Shown: positions 37,698-47,147 of the stretch, one piece after another
Numbering within the stretch: the stretch's first letter is position 1
How the letters are laid out: each line of letters starts with the position of its first letter
Origin: an uncultured Coriobacteriaceae bacterium
GTDB lineage: Bacteria > Actinomycetota > Coriobacteriia > Coriobacteriales > Coriobacteriaceae
Direction of reading: 5' to 3'
NCBI GenBank assembly: GCA_944321435.1
Contig: CALULH010000004.1
Span: forward strand, 1 to 64,000
DNA length: 64,000 nucleotides
Made by a program: the position numbers and the translations under genes
Notes under the pieces: model-generated
Databases searched by the model: none
The model's input: the letters and a program-made list of their open reading frames with translations, nothing else
Told to the model about the DNA's origin: nothing

Positions 37698-40600
37698 GTG
37701 GCCGGCCTGTCGCTGCCGTTGCCCGCCTTGGCGGACACGGCGGACGACGCCGCGGCGGTCCAGGCGGCGGCGCAGGCTGTCACCGGGGAGGTGGACGCCC
37801 CGGAGACGCAGGCGGCGGATACCGCTGCGGGGGAGGATGCCCAGGTGGCAGAGGACGAGAGCGCCGCGCAGGCGCCCGATCAGGCCGAGGGCGCCGCGAC
37901 CGAGGGCACGGAGGGCGCCGTGCAGCTGACGGATTTCGCGACCATGGGGAGCACGGCCAGCGTAACCTGCGAGGACGGTGTTATCACCATCGAGGGGACG
38001 GGCGGCGACCACTTCGCGCGCCCGGCGGAGCCCCTCTTTGCCAAGAGCTTCGTCTTCGAGGCGGATGCCAAGGCGGACGTCTCCGCGGCGCTTGCCATCG
38101 TGAGCATGGAGAACGGCGCCGGCAGCCCGTGGTACGCCTTCAACTTCAACAACGACGAGAGCAACGCCCTGCGGTCCCGCTTCTTCGGCGGCGACAACAA
38201 CGAGCGCGTGACCTTCAGCCTGGAGGAGCTCGACGGCGCCGGTATCGACACGCACGCTGAGGTGCATCTGAAGATCGACATGAAGTCCAACGGCGACTAC
38301 ACGCTGACCATCGCCGACGCGGCCGATCAGGGCAGGGCTCTGTCCAAGAGTGCGCATCTTGACGGCTGGAACGGCGGCTACCTGGCGCTTCTCGCCTTCA
38401 ACTCCGGTGCCACGTTCCGCAACGTGAGCTACGTGGACAACACCCAGGCGGATACGCCGGCCGACGCCACCGTTGACTGGGGCGACGGCAAGGTGGCCTC
38501 CAACTTCATCACCGACCCGGCAGGGCAGTTCGCCGTCAACGGCGGCGGCATCTCCGTGGAGGACGGCTCCGTGGTGATGGACTCCACCGGCTTGGGCGAC
38601 CTGTACGCCGTGGTGGCCGATGACGAGCGGAGCTACGGTGACATGGTGTACTCCGCCAAGGTCACGTTCGCCGAGCCCACCGGCTGCGCTTCCCTGGTGT
38701 TCCACGCCAATGGGGATTTCAGCGACAACAAGTCCTACGTGGCCAACATCGATGCCGCAACCGGCGCATGCCGCATCTTCAAGAACGGCGACAGCAAGAT
38801 CACCTCGTCCGACCTGGTGCAGTCCAAGACCGTCGCGCTGTCCGCGGACAACACCTACGAGCTCGCGGTGACGCAGATCGGCAAGCACGTCGTCTTCACC
38901 GTCAACGGCGAGGTCGTGGGCAACACCGGCGACTACACCGCAAACAGCTCCGTCACCGAGGAGGTCAACGCCCACCACGGCCAGGGCGACGCGCTTCTGA
39001 GCGGTTACTGCGGCCTGCTGACCTACAACGCCAAGGCGAGCTACACCGACATCAACGTGACTCCCATCACCGATGAGAACTCCATGCAGCTCTCCTCGCT
39101 GAAGCTCCGCGACGACGGCACGGACATGAACTTCGCCTTCGCCGAGAACCAGTACCTGTACGTGGGCTACGTGTTCAACGAGATCGCGTCGACCGGCATT
39201 GAGTTCACGGCGGTCGATCCCGACGCCACGGTGACCGTGACCGACGCCAACGGCAGCGTGTGCGACCCGTCCAACCTGGCGCTGCGCTACGACGGCGAGC
39301 CCAGCGTGTACGACATGAACTCCGGCCTCACCCCGTACACGGTCACGGTCGAGAACCCCGGCGCGCCCGGCGCCAAGACGCTCTACCAGCTGCGTCTGTT
39401 CCGCGAGAATCCCTCCGACACGTATTACAACGAGACCTGGCGCGACCAGTACCACTTCAGCGTCAAGAACGGCTGGGGCAACGATCCGTGCGGCATGGTC
39501 AAGATCGGCGATACCTGGCACTTCTTCTACCAGGCCTACACCGACGCCGACTGGGGTCCCATGCACTGGGGCCATGCCACCAGCACCGACTTGGTCCATT
39601 GGACCGAGCAGCCCCTGGCGCTCTACCCGGACGAGTACGGCGCGATGTTCTCGGGCTGCGGCGTTGCCGCCGACCATGAGACCGCCCCGACGATCTTCGA
39701 CGAGGGCGAGAGCGGCATGGTGTTCATGGTGACCGCCAACGGCCGCAACGGTGTCGACGACCAGCGCCTGTGCCTTGCCTACAGCAAGGACGGCGGCCAG
39801 ACGTTCCAGAAGCAGGAGATGTACGTCGATGCCGACGGCAACAACGTGGGCGGCGTTATTCTCGACTACCAACAGGGCGATGAGGACCCTCTGCACAATG
39901 CCGCCTTCCGCGATCCCAAGATCTTCCGCTACGATGGCCATTGGTTCATGATCGTGGCCGGCGGCCCGGTGCGCATCTACAAGTCCGACGACCTGATCGG
40001 CTGGACCTGCGAGCAGACGCGCGACGATATCAACACCGAGTGCCCCGACCTGTACCCGGTGAAGGCCGAGGACGGCACGGTCAAGTGGGTCCTGTCCCGC
40101 GGCGGCATCACGTACCGTATCGGCACGTTCGGCCTGATGGACAACGGGCATTACGGATTCGTCGAGGACAGCGCCACTGACTATCCGATGAACTTCGGCC
40201 TGGATCACTACGCTGCCATGACGTTCTTCCTGCAGGGCGAGGACTTCGGCACCGAGGACGCGGTGAACGCGCCCGACGACCTGATCTCCGCCAACTGGAT
40301 GAACAACTGGGCGTACAACCGCATCGTCCAGACCCAGACCGGCAACTACACCTTCAACGGCGCCTACACGCTCATGACGCGCCTGTCGCTGGTGAAGACG
40401 GGCGAGAGCGACGACAGCTACCGCTTGGCGCAGACGCCGCTCACCGAGTACGAGAGCCTGCGCGATGAGGACAATGCCATCAAGGTGACCGACGCGCTCC
40501 TTGGCGACGGCTCGGAGAACCCGTTCGCGGGCTTTGCCGGGACCTCGTACGAGATGGTGGTCAACGCGAAGCCGCAGGAGGGCACGCCGGTCGTGAACCT

Positions 40601-41498
40601 GGACCTGCGCGTGGGCGGCAACCAGTACACGCGCCTGTCCTACGACTTCTCGACGCAGAAGCTCTCGCTTGACCGCTCGCACTCCGGTGTGAACCTGAAC
40701 GACCAGTTCGCGGCAGTCCAGAGCTCTGACGCGGTCCCCAACGAGGACGGCAGCGTGGACCTGCACATTTACGTCGATCGCATGAGCGTCGAGGTGTACG
40801 CGCAGGATGACACGGTGAACGGCACCGCGCAGATCTTCCCGGTGCTGTCGAGCGACGGGCTGTCCGCCACGGCGGAGAACGGCACCGCGGTGCTGAACGC
40901 CACGGTGTACCCGCTGGAGAGCATCTGGAACACGGCGGCCGAGGAGCCCGGCGACGACGTTGAGCAGCCGAGCAAGGATGCGCTCCAGGCCGCGGTCGAC
41001 GAGGCGGCCGGCTTGGCTGAGGACGGCTACGCGGCGGATTCCTGGCAGGCGCTCCAAGATGCGCTGGCCGCCTCCCAGGCCGTGCTGGACGACCCGGACG
41101 CCACGGCCGAGGATATTGCCGCCGCCGAGCAGGCGCTTGCGGAAGCGGTTGCCGGATTGCAGAAGGCCGACCAGGGCGACCAGGGCCAGGGTGGCGACCA
41201 GGGCGACGACCAGCAAGGCGGCAACCAGGGTCAGGGCGGCAACGACGGTCAGACAGGTGACGACGGCCAGGCCGGCACCGGCTCTGACCAGGGCGCAAGC
41301 GGGTCTGACAACGGCTCCGACAACGGATCCGACGCCAGCGGCTCCAACGGTTCCGAGGGGTCCCCGGGCGGCTCCACTTCCCAGGGCGACTTGCCGACCA
41401 CGGGCGACGCGGCGGCCATCGCGGCCGGCGTCTCCGCGCTTGCCGGCGCGGGCGCGCTGACCGGCGCGGCGGTTCTGCGCCGCCGCAAGCGCCGCTAA
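37698..41498 (+). CDS. Sortase-anchored GH32 fructanase (levanase/inulinase-like), abnormal start
   Basis: This is a very large cell-wall fructan hydrolase. All three GH32 catalytic signatures are present: GWGNDPCGMVK (nucleophile Asp, near residue 590), FRDPKIF (Asp stabiliser) and ECPDLYPV (acid/base Glu). Before the catalytic part are two LamG-like beta-sandwich modules and a cadherin-like stretch. After it are the GH32 C-terminal sandwich, a FIVAR-like helical module, a Gly/Gln/Asp repeat linker, LPTTG, a hydrophobic helix and RRRKRR. The signal peptide is readable from 37653 (RRGGRIGATVASLAVVAGLS then LPLPALAD), but no ATG, GTG or TTG precedes it. The only in-frame start is GTG at 37698, inside the hydrophobic core. 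The HAD amber stop directly precedes the frame. It is last in the PTS operon, like sacC after levDEFG. Confidence 0.85.
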   Translation: MAGLSLPLPALADTADDAAAVQAAAQAVTGEVDAPETQAADTAAGEDAQVAEDESAAQAPDQAEGAATEGTEGAVQLTDFATMGSTASVTCEDGVITIEGTGGDHFARPAEPLFAKSFVFEADAKADVSAALAIVSMENGAGSPWYAFNFNNDESNALRSRFFGGDNNERVTFSLEELDGAGIDTHAEVHLKIDMKSNGDYTLTIADAADQGRALSKSAHLDGWNGGYLALLAFNSGATFRNVSYVDNTQADTPADATVDWGDGKVASNFITDPAGQFAVNGGGISVEDGSVVMDSTGLGDLYAVVADDERSYGDMVYSAKVTFAEPTGCASLVFHANGDFSDNKSYVANIDAATGACRIFKNGDSKITSSDLVQSKTVALSADNTYELAVTQIGKHVVFTVNGEVVGNTGDYTANSSVTEEVNAHHGQGDALLSGYCGLLTYNAKASYTDINVTPITDENSMQLSSLKLRDDGTDMNFAFAENQYLYVGYVFNEIASTGIEFTAVDPDATVTVTDANGSVCDPSNLALRYDGEPSVYDMNSGLTPYTVTVENPGAPGAKTLYQLRLFRENPSDTYYNETWRDQYHFSVKNGWGNDPCGMVKIGDTWHFFYQAYTDADWGPMHWGHATSTDLVHWTEQPLALYPDEYGAMFSGCGVAADHETAPTIFDEGESGMVFMVTANGRNGVDDQRLCLAYSKDGGQTFQKQEMYVDADGNNVGGVILDYQQGDEDPLHNAAFRDPKIFRYDGHWFMIVAGGPVRIYKSDDLIGWTCEQTRDDINTECPDLYPVKAEDGTVKWVLSRGGITYRIGTFGLMDNGHYGFVEDSATDYPMNFGLDHYAAMTFFLQGEDFGTEDAVNAPDDLISANWMNNWAYNRIVQTQTGNYTFNGAYTLMTRLSLVKTGESDDSYRLAQTPLTEYESLRDEDNAIKVTDALLGDGSENPFAGFAGTSYEMVVNAKPQEGTPVVNLDLRVGGNQYTRLSYDFSTQKLSLDRSHSGVNLNDQFAAVQSSDAVPNEDGSVDLHIYVDRMSVEVYAQDDTVNGTAQIFPVLSSDGLSATAENGTAVLNATVYPLESIWNTAAEEPGDDVEQPSKDALQAAVDEAAGLAEDGYAADSWQALQDALAASQAVLDDPDATAEDIAAAEQALAEAVAGLQKADQGDQGQGGDQGDDQQGGNQGQGGNDGQTGDDGQAGTGSDQGASGSDNGSDNGSDASGSNGSEGSPGGSTSQGDLPTTGDAAAIAAGVSALAGAGALTGAAVLRRRKRR

Positions 41499-41689
41499 GC
41501 GCGCGGGACAAGTGCCCCGCCTCGACGCTGGAAGTAGGCGCGGGCGCGGGAAGAGAGCGCTTTCGGACGTGGCGCGGGCTCACGTGCGGGCCCGCGCCAT
41601 CCGGGGCGCGTCTCAGCCCATCCGGAGTGCGCTTTAAGAACGAGCAGTGTGGATGCGCCGTTTCAACTTGCGCTTCTCGCACATATGAC

Positions 41690-41728
41690 AAGGCCGACGG
41701 CATGACAGCGCGTCATGCCGTCGGCCTT
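41690..41728 (+). terminator. Stem-loop after the fructanase gene
   Basis: AAGGCCGACGGCATGAC (41690-41706) is perfectly complementary to 41712-41728 with a five-base loop, followed by TTTCTCGT. It is about 190 bases after the fructanase stop and is the likely end of the PTS operon transcript. Confidence 0.7.
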
Positions 41729-41770
41729 TCTCGTCGGCTTGCGATGGGGCCCATCCAAAACGCGGGTCAA

Positions 41771-42023
41771 AAGTGCATCAAAAAGGAGATGCTGGGAAAG
41801 CGTCCGAGGGCTTGGTGGACGAGAAGAGCCCAAGTTGCGGTGGAAACTGCCGCGTGGACGTCGGATATCCCACCTCAACGACGGGAGCCGGGCGTTTGAA
41901 CGCACACATCGGGCGAGAAGCACGACAGCATGGCGCGTGCTTCTCGCCTTGAGCCGCGTTGCCGGCATTTCTCGCCCGCCTGATGGATGTTCGGTTTCCC
42001 AGCATCTCGATTTTTACGCACAA
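41771..42023. repeat. 253-base segment bounded by inverted repeats (possible MITE)
   Basis: GAGATGCTGGGAAA (41786-41799) is matched by its exact complement at 41995-42008. The outward flanks (41771-41785 and 42009-42023) are also related, sharing GTGC and AAAA, so each end is about 29 bases. Inside are one GGGCGAGAAG copy (41911), its inverse CTTCTCGCCT (41940) and near-copies at 41816 and 41969, with no convincing gene. No target-site duplication is seen. The rest of the 41499-42311 gap holds a terminator and short palindromic G+C-rich sequence only. Confidence 0.5.
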
Positions 42024-42311
42024 ATGCCCCCGGAAAAGAGCGTGCGATCTTGAGGGCTGTCAGTCCTAGAAGCATCTGCTCCAGACGGAACGCTGCTACT
42101 GCGGACTTGCCTCGTGAGAAAAGGAGACGGCGCCTGCACTGCATCGCCGCCGCGCTCAATCGCGCGGCTTGCACGAGAATCCGCCGTCGACGAGGCTGAA
42201 ACGGGCGCAACCGGCGCGATTGAACGCGGAAAGGGGCGGCCCCGCGCGCGGGAGTGCCTGCGCGCGGGGCCGCCCCTCGTGGAACTTCGGGCGCTTGCGG
42301 ATCGGCTTCAG

Positions 42312-44804
42312 CTAGCAGACCGCGACCTCGCGCAGGGAGAAGGCGCCGTCGCGGTACTCCAGCATGCAGAGCGCGCCGTCGGGGATGGCGCGCGGGGTCT
42401 CGCCGGCGTGCCCGGGCAGGGCGGCGATTACTGAGGCCACGGCGTCGGGGTCGGCCACGGCCAGGACGTCGCGCGGGTCGGCGGCATCCATGCGGCGCGT
42501 CAGGGTTTTGAGCATCTGCGCGCCGTCTGCCTTGCGGCGGTCCAGCGCGTCGGTGCAGGTGTAGTCCATCTCGGGCTCGTTGAGCTCCAGCGCGGCGGCC
42601 TTGAGCGTGTCGATGGCGCGCGGCGCCGGCGCGCACAGGAAGTCGCCGACGCGCGCGTGGCGGAACCGCAGCGTACGACCGGCGCGATGCGCCTGGTTGA
42701 GGCCGTAGCCGTTGATGGTCGTGGCGCACCAGTCCTGGATGCGCGGCGGCGTCTGCCCGACGCCGGACGCGCTGGCCAGCAGGTAGAGCACGCGCGGGGC
42801 AGGTTGCTCGGGCGCCGGCTGCGCGGGCGCGGCCTCCGGTTGCCCGGGCGCCGCCTCGGGCTGCGCTGCCGCGTTCTTCTCGTCTTGCACAGCAGGGTCG
42901 TCTGCGGGGGAGGCGGCGGCCGCAGCCTGGTTAGCGGCGGCAGCTTGCCCAACGGCAGCAGAAGCGGTGCCCTCCAGATCTTCCGTGCGAGAAGCGCCCG
43001 TTTCGGCATCCTGGCCGCCCGCGGTTGTTGCGCCCGTGCCATCAGCGGCAGTCTGCGCGGTGTTCTTCTCGTCCGAGGTATCGTTGGTGGCCGTAGCAGC
43101 TCCGGCGCTCTCCGCCGCAGCGCTCTCCGCGCCCGCCGCGCTGTTCTCGCTCGCATCCTCCGCGCCGGGTCGCGTCCAGCCTGCGGGCACCTCGCGCAGC
43201 CACACCACGGAGAGCGGCGGGACCTCAAGGCTGCCGGTCAGCTGGCGCGCCGCGGCGCCCGCGGCGCCTTCGGCCAGCATGTCCTCGAACCAGCAGTTCA
43301 AGGTGCCGTCGTAGAAGGTGTGCGGAGCGTCCTCGGCGTTGACGGCAACCAGCACGCGCTCGCGCGGGTGCTCCCCGTCCTCCGCGGCAACGCGCTCAAA
43401 GAGCAGCTGCTTGTTCTGAATGTTCACGTTGTGGTAATCGCCGTACGCCAGCGCACGCGACCCGGCGCGCACCTCGGCCATGCGGGCGATCAGCGCGGTC
43501 AGCGCGTCGGGGCCGTCCGACATGAGGGACCCCAGGTCCAGATGGGCGATCTGGTTGGCGAGGGCGCCCAGGGGCGCAGCGGGATCCGTGGTCCCCGCAA
43601 GGCGCGCGATCTGCTGCTTTTCTCGCACAAGCGCCGAGCGCTCCGGAGCGGCCAGCTCCGGCCGGATGAGCTTGTCGGCCTCGTAGCCCTGGCCCTTCTC
43701 GCCCGTCTGGCCCCATTCGCTGCCGTAGTACAGGCAGGGGATGCCGGGCATGCCGAGCAGCAGGCCGTAGGCGGGCACCAAGTGGCGTTTCTCGGTGAGG
43801 ATGCTGGCAAGGCGGCTGACGTCGTGGTTGTCGGTGAAGGTCAGAAGATGCTTGCCGCGGTAGATGCACCATTGCTCGGGGCCGAACTGGCGGTTGAGCG
43901 AATGGGCGATCTCGAACAGGTTCATGCTGTTGAAGCTCGAGTACAGGCCCTTGTAGCACTCGTAGTTGGTGCAGGAGTGCAGCATCTGGTCGTTCATGAT
44001 GAGGTTGTAGTCGCCGTGCAGCGTCTCGCCCAGCAGGAAGAACGTGCGGTCGGAGAGCAGCGCCTGCGCTTCGACCAGGTCCTGGGCGGGGGCGCCTTGC
44101 CGCGCGCGCTCCTCGGCGCGGGCTACGGCCTCCTGCGTGACCGCGGGTGCGGGCTCGGCGGAGAGCTCGTTGGCGAGCTCGCGCAGGCGGCGCAGGAAGT
44201 CGTGGTCCAGGCTGTAGGCCACGTCCAGGCGCAGGCCGTCGACGCCCAGCTCGCGGCGCCACATGCGCACGGAGTCCAGCAGGTAGTCGACCACGGCGGG
44301 GTTCTTGAGGTTGAGCTTCACCAGGTCCTGGTTGCCCTCCCAGCCCTCGTACCAGAAGCCGTCGCCAAAGTGCGTGTCGCCGTCGAAGCTGATGTGGAAC
44401 CAGTCCTTGTAGGGGCTGTCCCACTTGCGCTCGCGCACGTCGCGGAACGCCCAGAACTCGCGGCCCACGTGGTTGAACACGGCGTCGAGCAAGATGCGCA
44501 CGCCGTGGGCGTGGAGCTCCTTGACGATCTCGACGAAGTCCTCGTTGGTGCCCAGGCGGCAGTCGATCTGGCGCAGGTCGCGGGTATCGTAGCCGTGCCA
44601 GCTGGACGCGAAGACCGGGTTCAGGATGATGGACCCCACTCCCAGCTCGCGCAGGTAGGGTGCCCAAGCGGCCAGTTTGTTGATGCGATGGTTGGCGCGC
44701 TCGGCTTCCTCGGCGTCCGCGTCGCCCACGGCGGGGGCGTATTGGGGTGCCCCGACGAGCCCCAGGGGGTAAAACTGGTAAAACGTGCTCTCATAGGCCC
44801 ACAT
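42312..44804 (-). CDS. GH13 alpha-amylase-family enzyme fused to a degenerate histidine-phosphatase domain
   Basis: Residues 1 to about 555 are a GH13 (beta/alpha)8 enzyme. ILLDAVFNHVG is conserved region I. GLRLDVAYSLD holds the nucleophile aspartate, FFLLGETLHGD the acid/base glutamate, and LLTFTDNHDVSR the third carboxylate. A maltodextrin or alpha-glucan is the likely substrate, and there is no signal peptide, so it acts in the cytoplasm. An Ala/Glu/Gln/Pro-rich linker of about 110 residues (about 555-665) follows. The last 165 residues match the histidine-phosphatase (phosphoglycerate mutase) outline VLYL...QDWCATTINGYGLNQAH...APAPRAIDTLKAA. The catalytic RHG is replaced by ASA and the late SHG is absent, so this domain should be inactive. 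AGGAGAAAGGGG precedes the ATG. Confidence 0.88.
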   Translation of the reverse strand: MWAYESTFYQFYPLGLVGAPQYAPAVGDADAEEAERANHRINKLAAWAPYLRELGVGSIILNPVFASSWHGYDTRDLRQIDCRLGTNEDFVEIVKELHAHGVRILLDAVFNHVGREFWAFRDVRERKWDSPYKDWFHISFDGDTHFGDGFWYEGWEGNQDLVKLNLKNPAVVDYLLDSVRMWRRELGVDGLRLDVAYSLDHDFLRRLRELANELSAEPAPAVTQEAVARAEERARQGAPAQDLVEAQALLSDRTFFLLGETLHGDYNLIMNDQMLHSCTNYECYKGLYSSFNSMNLFEIAHSLNRQFGPEQWCIYRGKHLLTFTDNHDVSRLASILTEKRHLVPAYGLLLGMPGIPCLYYGSEWGQTGEKGQGYEADKLIRPELAAPERSALVREKQQIARLAGTTDPAAPLGALANQIAHLDLGSLMSDGPDALTALIARMAEVRAGSRALAYGDYHNVNIQNKQLLFERVAAEDGEHPRERVLVAVNAEDAPHTFYDGTLNCWFEDMLAEGAAGAAARQLTGSLEVPPLSVVWLREVPAGWTRPGAEDASENSAAGAESAAAESAGAATATNDTSDEKNTAQTAADGTGATTAGGQDAETGASRTEDLEGTASAAVGQAAAANQAAAAASPADDPAVQDEKNAAAQPEAAPGQPEAAPAQPAPEQPAPRVLYLLASASGVGQTPPRIQDWCATTINGYGLNQAHRAGRTLRFRHARVGDFLCAPAPRAIDTLKAAALELNEPEMDYTCTDALDRRKADGAQMLKTLTRRMDAADPRDVLAVADPDAVASVIAALPGHAGETPRAIPDGALCMLEYRDGAFSLREVAVC

Positions 44805-45065
44805 AGCGGCCCCTTTCTCCTATACGTCGTGTGCGCGCGTTTGCTGCGCGCGCGGCGCAATACCCAGTCACCATACCCGTATGCGCCGCCGCCGAACGCG
44901 GGAACTTCCCCCAACGGTTGGGACATTCTGGGGATGCGGGCGAGAAGCGCGGTCGCGCGCGGGGCTTTGGGCGAGAAGCACGGCTGCGTGCCGGGGCCGC
45001 CGCCTTGCCGGAGGGGCGGCCGAGCCCGTGCGGCCGCAGGTCGGGCCGGGGCGGCCTCGGGGCGG

Positions 45066-45860
45066 CTAAAAGTCGAAGGCCTGCGCTATATCGCAGCTGA
45101 TGAGGACGTCGGCCTGCCCGTCTTGCGGCGTGGGGTCGCGGTTCACTATGACGAGCTTGTCGCCTTGGAAGTACCGGATCAGCCCGGCCGCGGGGTAGAC
45201 CACCAGCGAGGTGCCGCCCACCACCAGCAGGTCGGCCTCGGCTATGGCCCGGACGCTGGCCATGAGCGTGCGCTCGTCCAGGCTCTCGCCGTAGAGGACC
45301 ACGTCGGGCTTCACGCGCCCGCCGCACTTCTCGCACGCGGGGACGCCGTCCGGGGTCTTGTCGCCTTGGGCCAGCACCCAGTCGGCCGTGTAAACGGCGC
45401 CGCAGCTCTGGCAGATGTTGCGGTGCGTGGATCCGTGCAGCTCCAAAACGCGCTTGCTGCCCGCTGCTTGGTGCAGGCCGTCGATGTTCTGTGTCACCAC
45501 CGCGCCGAGAAGCCCCGCTTCCTCCAGCTCGGCCAGCTTGACGTGGCAGCGGTTTGGCCGGGCATCCGGCGCGACCATCTTCTCGCGGTAGAACCGGAAG
45601 AACTCGGCGGGGTGCCCAACGTAGAAGTCGTGGCTGAGCATGGTTTCCGGCGGGTAGTCGAAGCGCTGATGATACAGGCCGTCCTCGCTGCGGAAATCCG
45701 GGATGCCGCTGGCGGTCGAAACGCCGGCGCCCCCGAAGAACACCGCGCGCCCCGAGCCCGCCTCCCCGGGGCCCGCGCCTTTCCGCCCCGCACCGTACGC
45801 GTCGAATAGCCCGCGCAGCGCCTCCTGCGCCTCATGTGCGTCCGTGATTGCCGTTGCCAT
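45066..45860 (-). CDS. cobB: NAD-dependent protein deacylase (sirtuin)
   Basis: This 264-residue Sir2-family enzyme removes acyl groups from lysines with use of NAD+. [19 protein letters not shown] is the NAD loop, and [18 protein letters not shown] and LELHGS hold the catalytic histidine. Two cysteine pairs (CQSC and CEKCGG) bind zinc. [14 protein letters not shown] and [10 protein letters not shown] complete the NAD site. An Arg/Gly-rich loop near residue 25 is extra. The ATG at 45860 follows AAGGAGCTGATCACC; a longer frame to 45989 crosses the promoter region shared with the divergent exoA gene. Targets are unknown. Confidence 0.93.
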   Translation of the reverse strand: MATAITDAHEAQEALRGLFDAYGAGRKGAGPGEAGSGRAVFFGGAGVSTASGIPDFRSEDGLYHQRFDYPPETMLSHDFYVGHPAEFFRFYREKMVAPDARPNRCHVKLAELEEAGLLGAVVTQNIDGLHQAAGSKRVLELHGSTHRNICQSCGAVYTADWVLAQGDKTPDGVPACEKCGGRVKPDVVLYGESLDERTLMASVRAIAEADLLVVGGTSLVVYPAAGLIRYFQGDKLVIVNRDPTPQDGQADVLISCDIAQAFDF

Positions 45861-45873
45861 GGTGATCAGCTCC

Positions 45874-45904
45874 TTGTAGAACGTATCTGTACGCCTGGTA
45901 TAGT
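45874..45904 (+). promoter_or_regulatory. Possible promoter of exoA
   Basis: TTGTAG (45874-45879) and TATAGT (45899-45904) are 19 bases apart and lie about 110 bases before exoA. GGTATAGT matches the -10 form before nfnA and birA. Confidence 0.35.
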
Positions 45905-46013
45905 AGCGCCGCATGCCGTTCCGCTCGGGTAGGATGGGGCGGGAAAGATCAGCCGGGCCGGCGTGTTGCCCTCCGCCCGGCGCGGCCATGCCTCTGAGAG
46001 AAAGCGAGCCCCT

Positions 46014-46862
46014 ATGCCCGAGCCCCGCTTGTACAAGTTCGCCTCATGGAACGTCAACGGCCTGCGCGCCGTGCTGAAGAAAACGCCCAGCTTCACCGAG
46101 GTGGCGGAGGAGCTGGACGCCGATATCCTGGGCATTCAGGAAACCAAGCTGCAAGAGGGGCAGGTGGCGCTGGAGCTGCCGGGCTACCACCAGGTCTGGA
46201 GCTACGCCGAGCGCAAGGGCTACTCCGGCACGGCGGTGTTCACGCGCGAGGAGCCCCTGCGCACGCTGCACGCCGACGAGCTCATGGCGCCCGCGGTGCT
46301 CGATGCCGCCGGCATCGCCGCGGACTCCGACGAGGCCGCGCTTCTCGCCCCCGCCGTCACCGAGGGCCGCGTGTGCGCCCTGGAGTTCCCGACCTTTTGG
46401 TTTGTGGACGTCTACACGCCCAACGCCCAGAACGAGCTGGCGCGCATCGACGTGCGCATGGTGTGGGACCGCGCCTACCGCGCGTTCCTCAAGCGCTTGG
46501 AGACCGACGGCGACAAGCCCGTGGTGACGTGCGGCGATTTCAACGTCGCGCACAACGAGATCGACCTCAAGAACCCCAAGTCGAATCGCGGCAACGCGGG
46601 CTTCTCCGATGAGGAGCGCAGGGATTTCACGGAGCTTCTGGACGCGGGCTTTGTGGACACCTTCCGCTTCCTGCACCCCGATCTGGCCGGCGCGTACAGC
46701 TGGTGGAGCTACCGCTTCAACGCCCGCAAGAACAACGCCGGCTGGCGCATCGACTACTTCCTGGTGAGCCAGGCCGTGCGCGACCGCATCGTGAACGCCC
46801 GCATCCGCGACGACATCTTTGGCTCCGACCACTGCCCCGTGGAGCTCGAGATCGAGCTGTAA
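46014..46862 (+). CDS. exoA: Exodeoxyribonuclease III / AP endonuclease
   Basis: This 282-residue ExoA/Xth-type enzyme cuts DNA at abasic sites and trims 3' ends during base-excision repair. FASWNVNGLRAVLKK, GIQETKLQ (metal Glu), VYTPNAQNELARIDVR, CGDFNVAHNEIDL, and WRIDYFLVSQ with GSDHCPVELEI (catalytic His) are all present. An Ala-rich insertion (AGIAADSDEAALLAPAVTEG, residues about 98-117) carries a minus-strand copy of the GGGCGAGAAG motif. The ATG at 46014 follows GAGAGAAAGCGAG. It is divergent from the sirtuin gene. Confidence 0.96.
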   Translation: MPEPRLYKFASWNVNGLRAVLKKTPSFTEVAEELDADILGIQETKLQEGQVALELPGYHQVWSYAERKGYSGTAVFTREEPLRTLHADELMAPAVLDAAGIAADSDEAALLAPAVTEGRVCALEFPTFWFVDVYTPNAQNELARIDVRMVWDRAYRAFLKRLETDGDKPVVTCGDFNVAHNEIDLKNPKSNRGNAGFSDEERRDFTELLDAGFVDTFRFLHPDLAGAYSWWSYRFNARKNNAGWRIDYFLVSQAVRDRIVNARIRDDIFGSDHCPVELEIEL

Positions 46863-47147
46863 GGGGCGGCGCGCGGCAGCGCGGGCGCGGGGCAAGGGCG
46901 CCGCGGCTTCCTCGTGTTTTGAATGAACCCCGGGCGGAAGGCGCCCAACGTCCGCGCGGGTCGGTACAATAGGGGACAGCTGTACATCGCGGCAGCGCGG
47001 TCGCTCTGCGGTCGGCGGGGCTCGGGCGGACCTGTGGCGCGGCGCGCCCACGCTCCCTTCTCGCCCGTGCCGGGCGCTCGGCGCGTTGAGCGCTGCCGTG
47101 TGCGATAAAGCGGTTGCCGCCTCGGCGCCGCGAAAGGGGTTCGCCTG

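Noticed and set aside
36435-41216. A 1,593-codon minus-strand frame across the HAD and fructanase genes
   Set aside because: It is a shadow of the G+C-rich GH32 gene, with no domain and no ribosome-binding site.
41663-42053. Short frames after the fructanase gene
   Set aside because: They have no ribosome-binding site and no recognisable sequence, and they lie within palindromic and motif-rich DNA.
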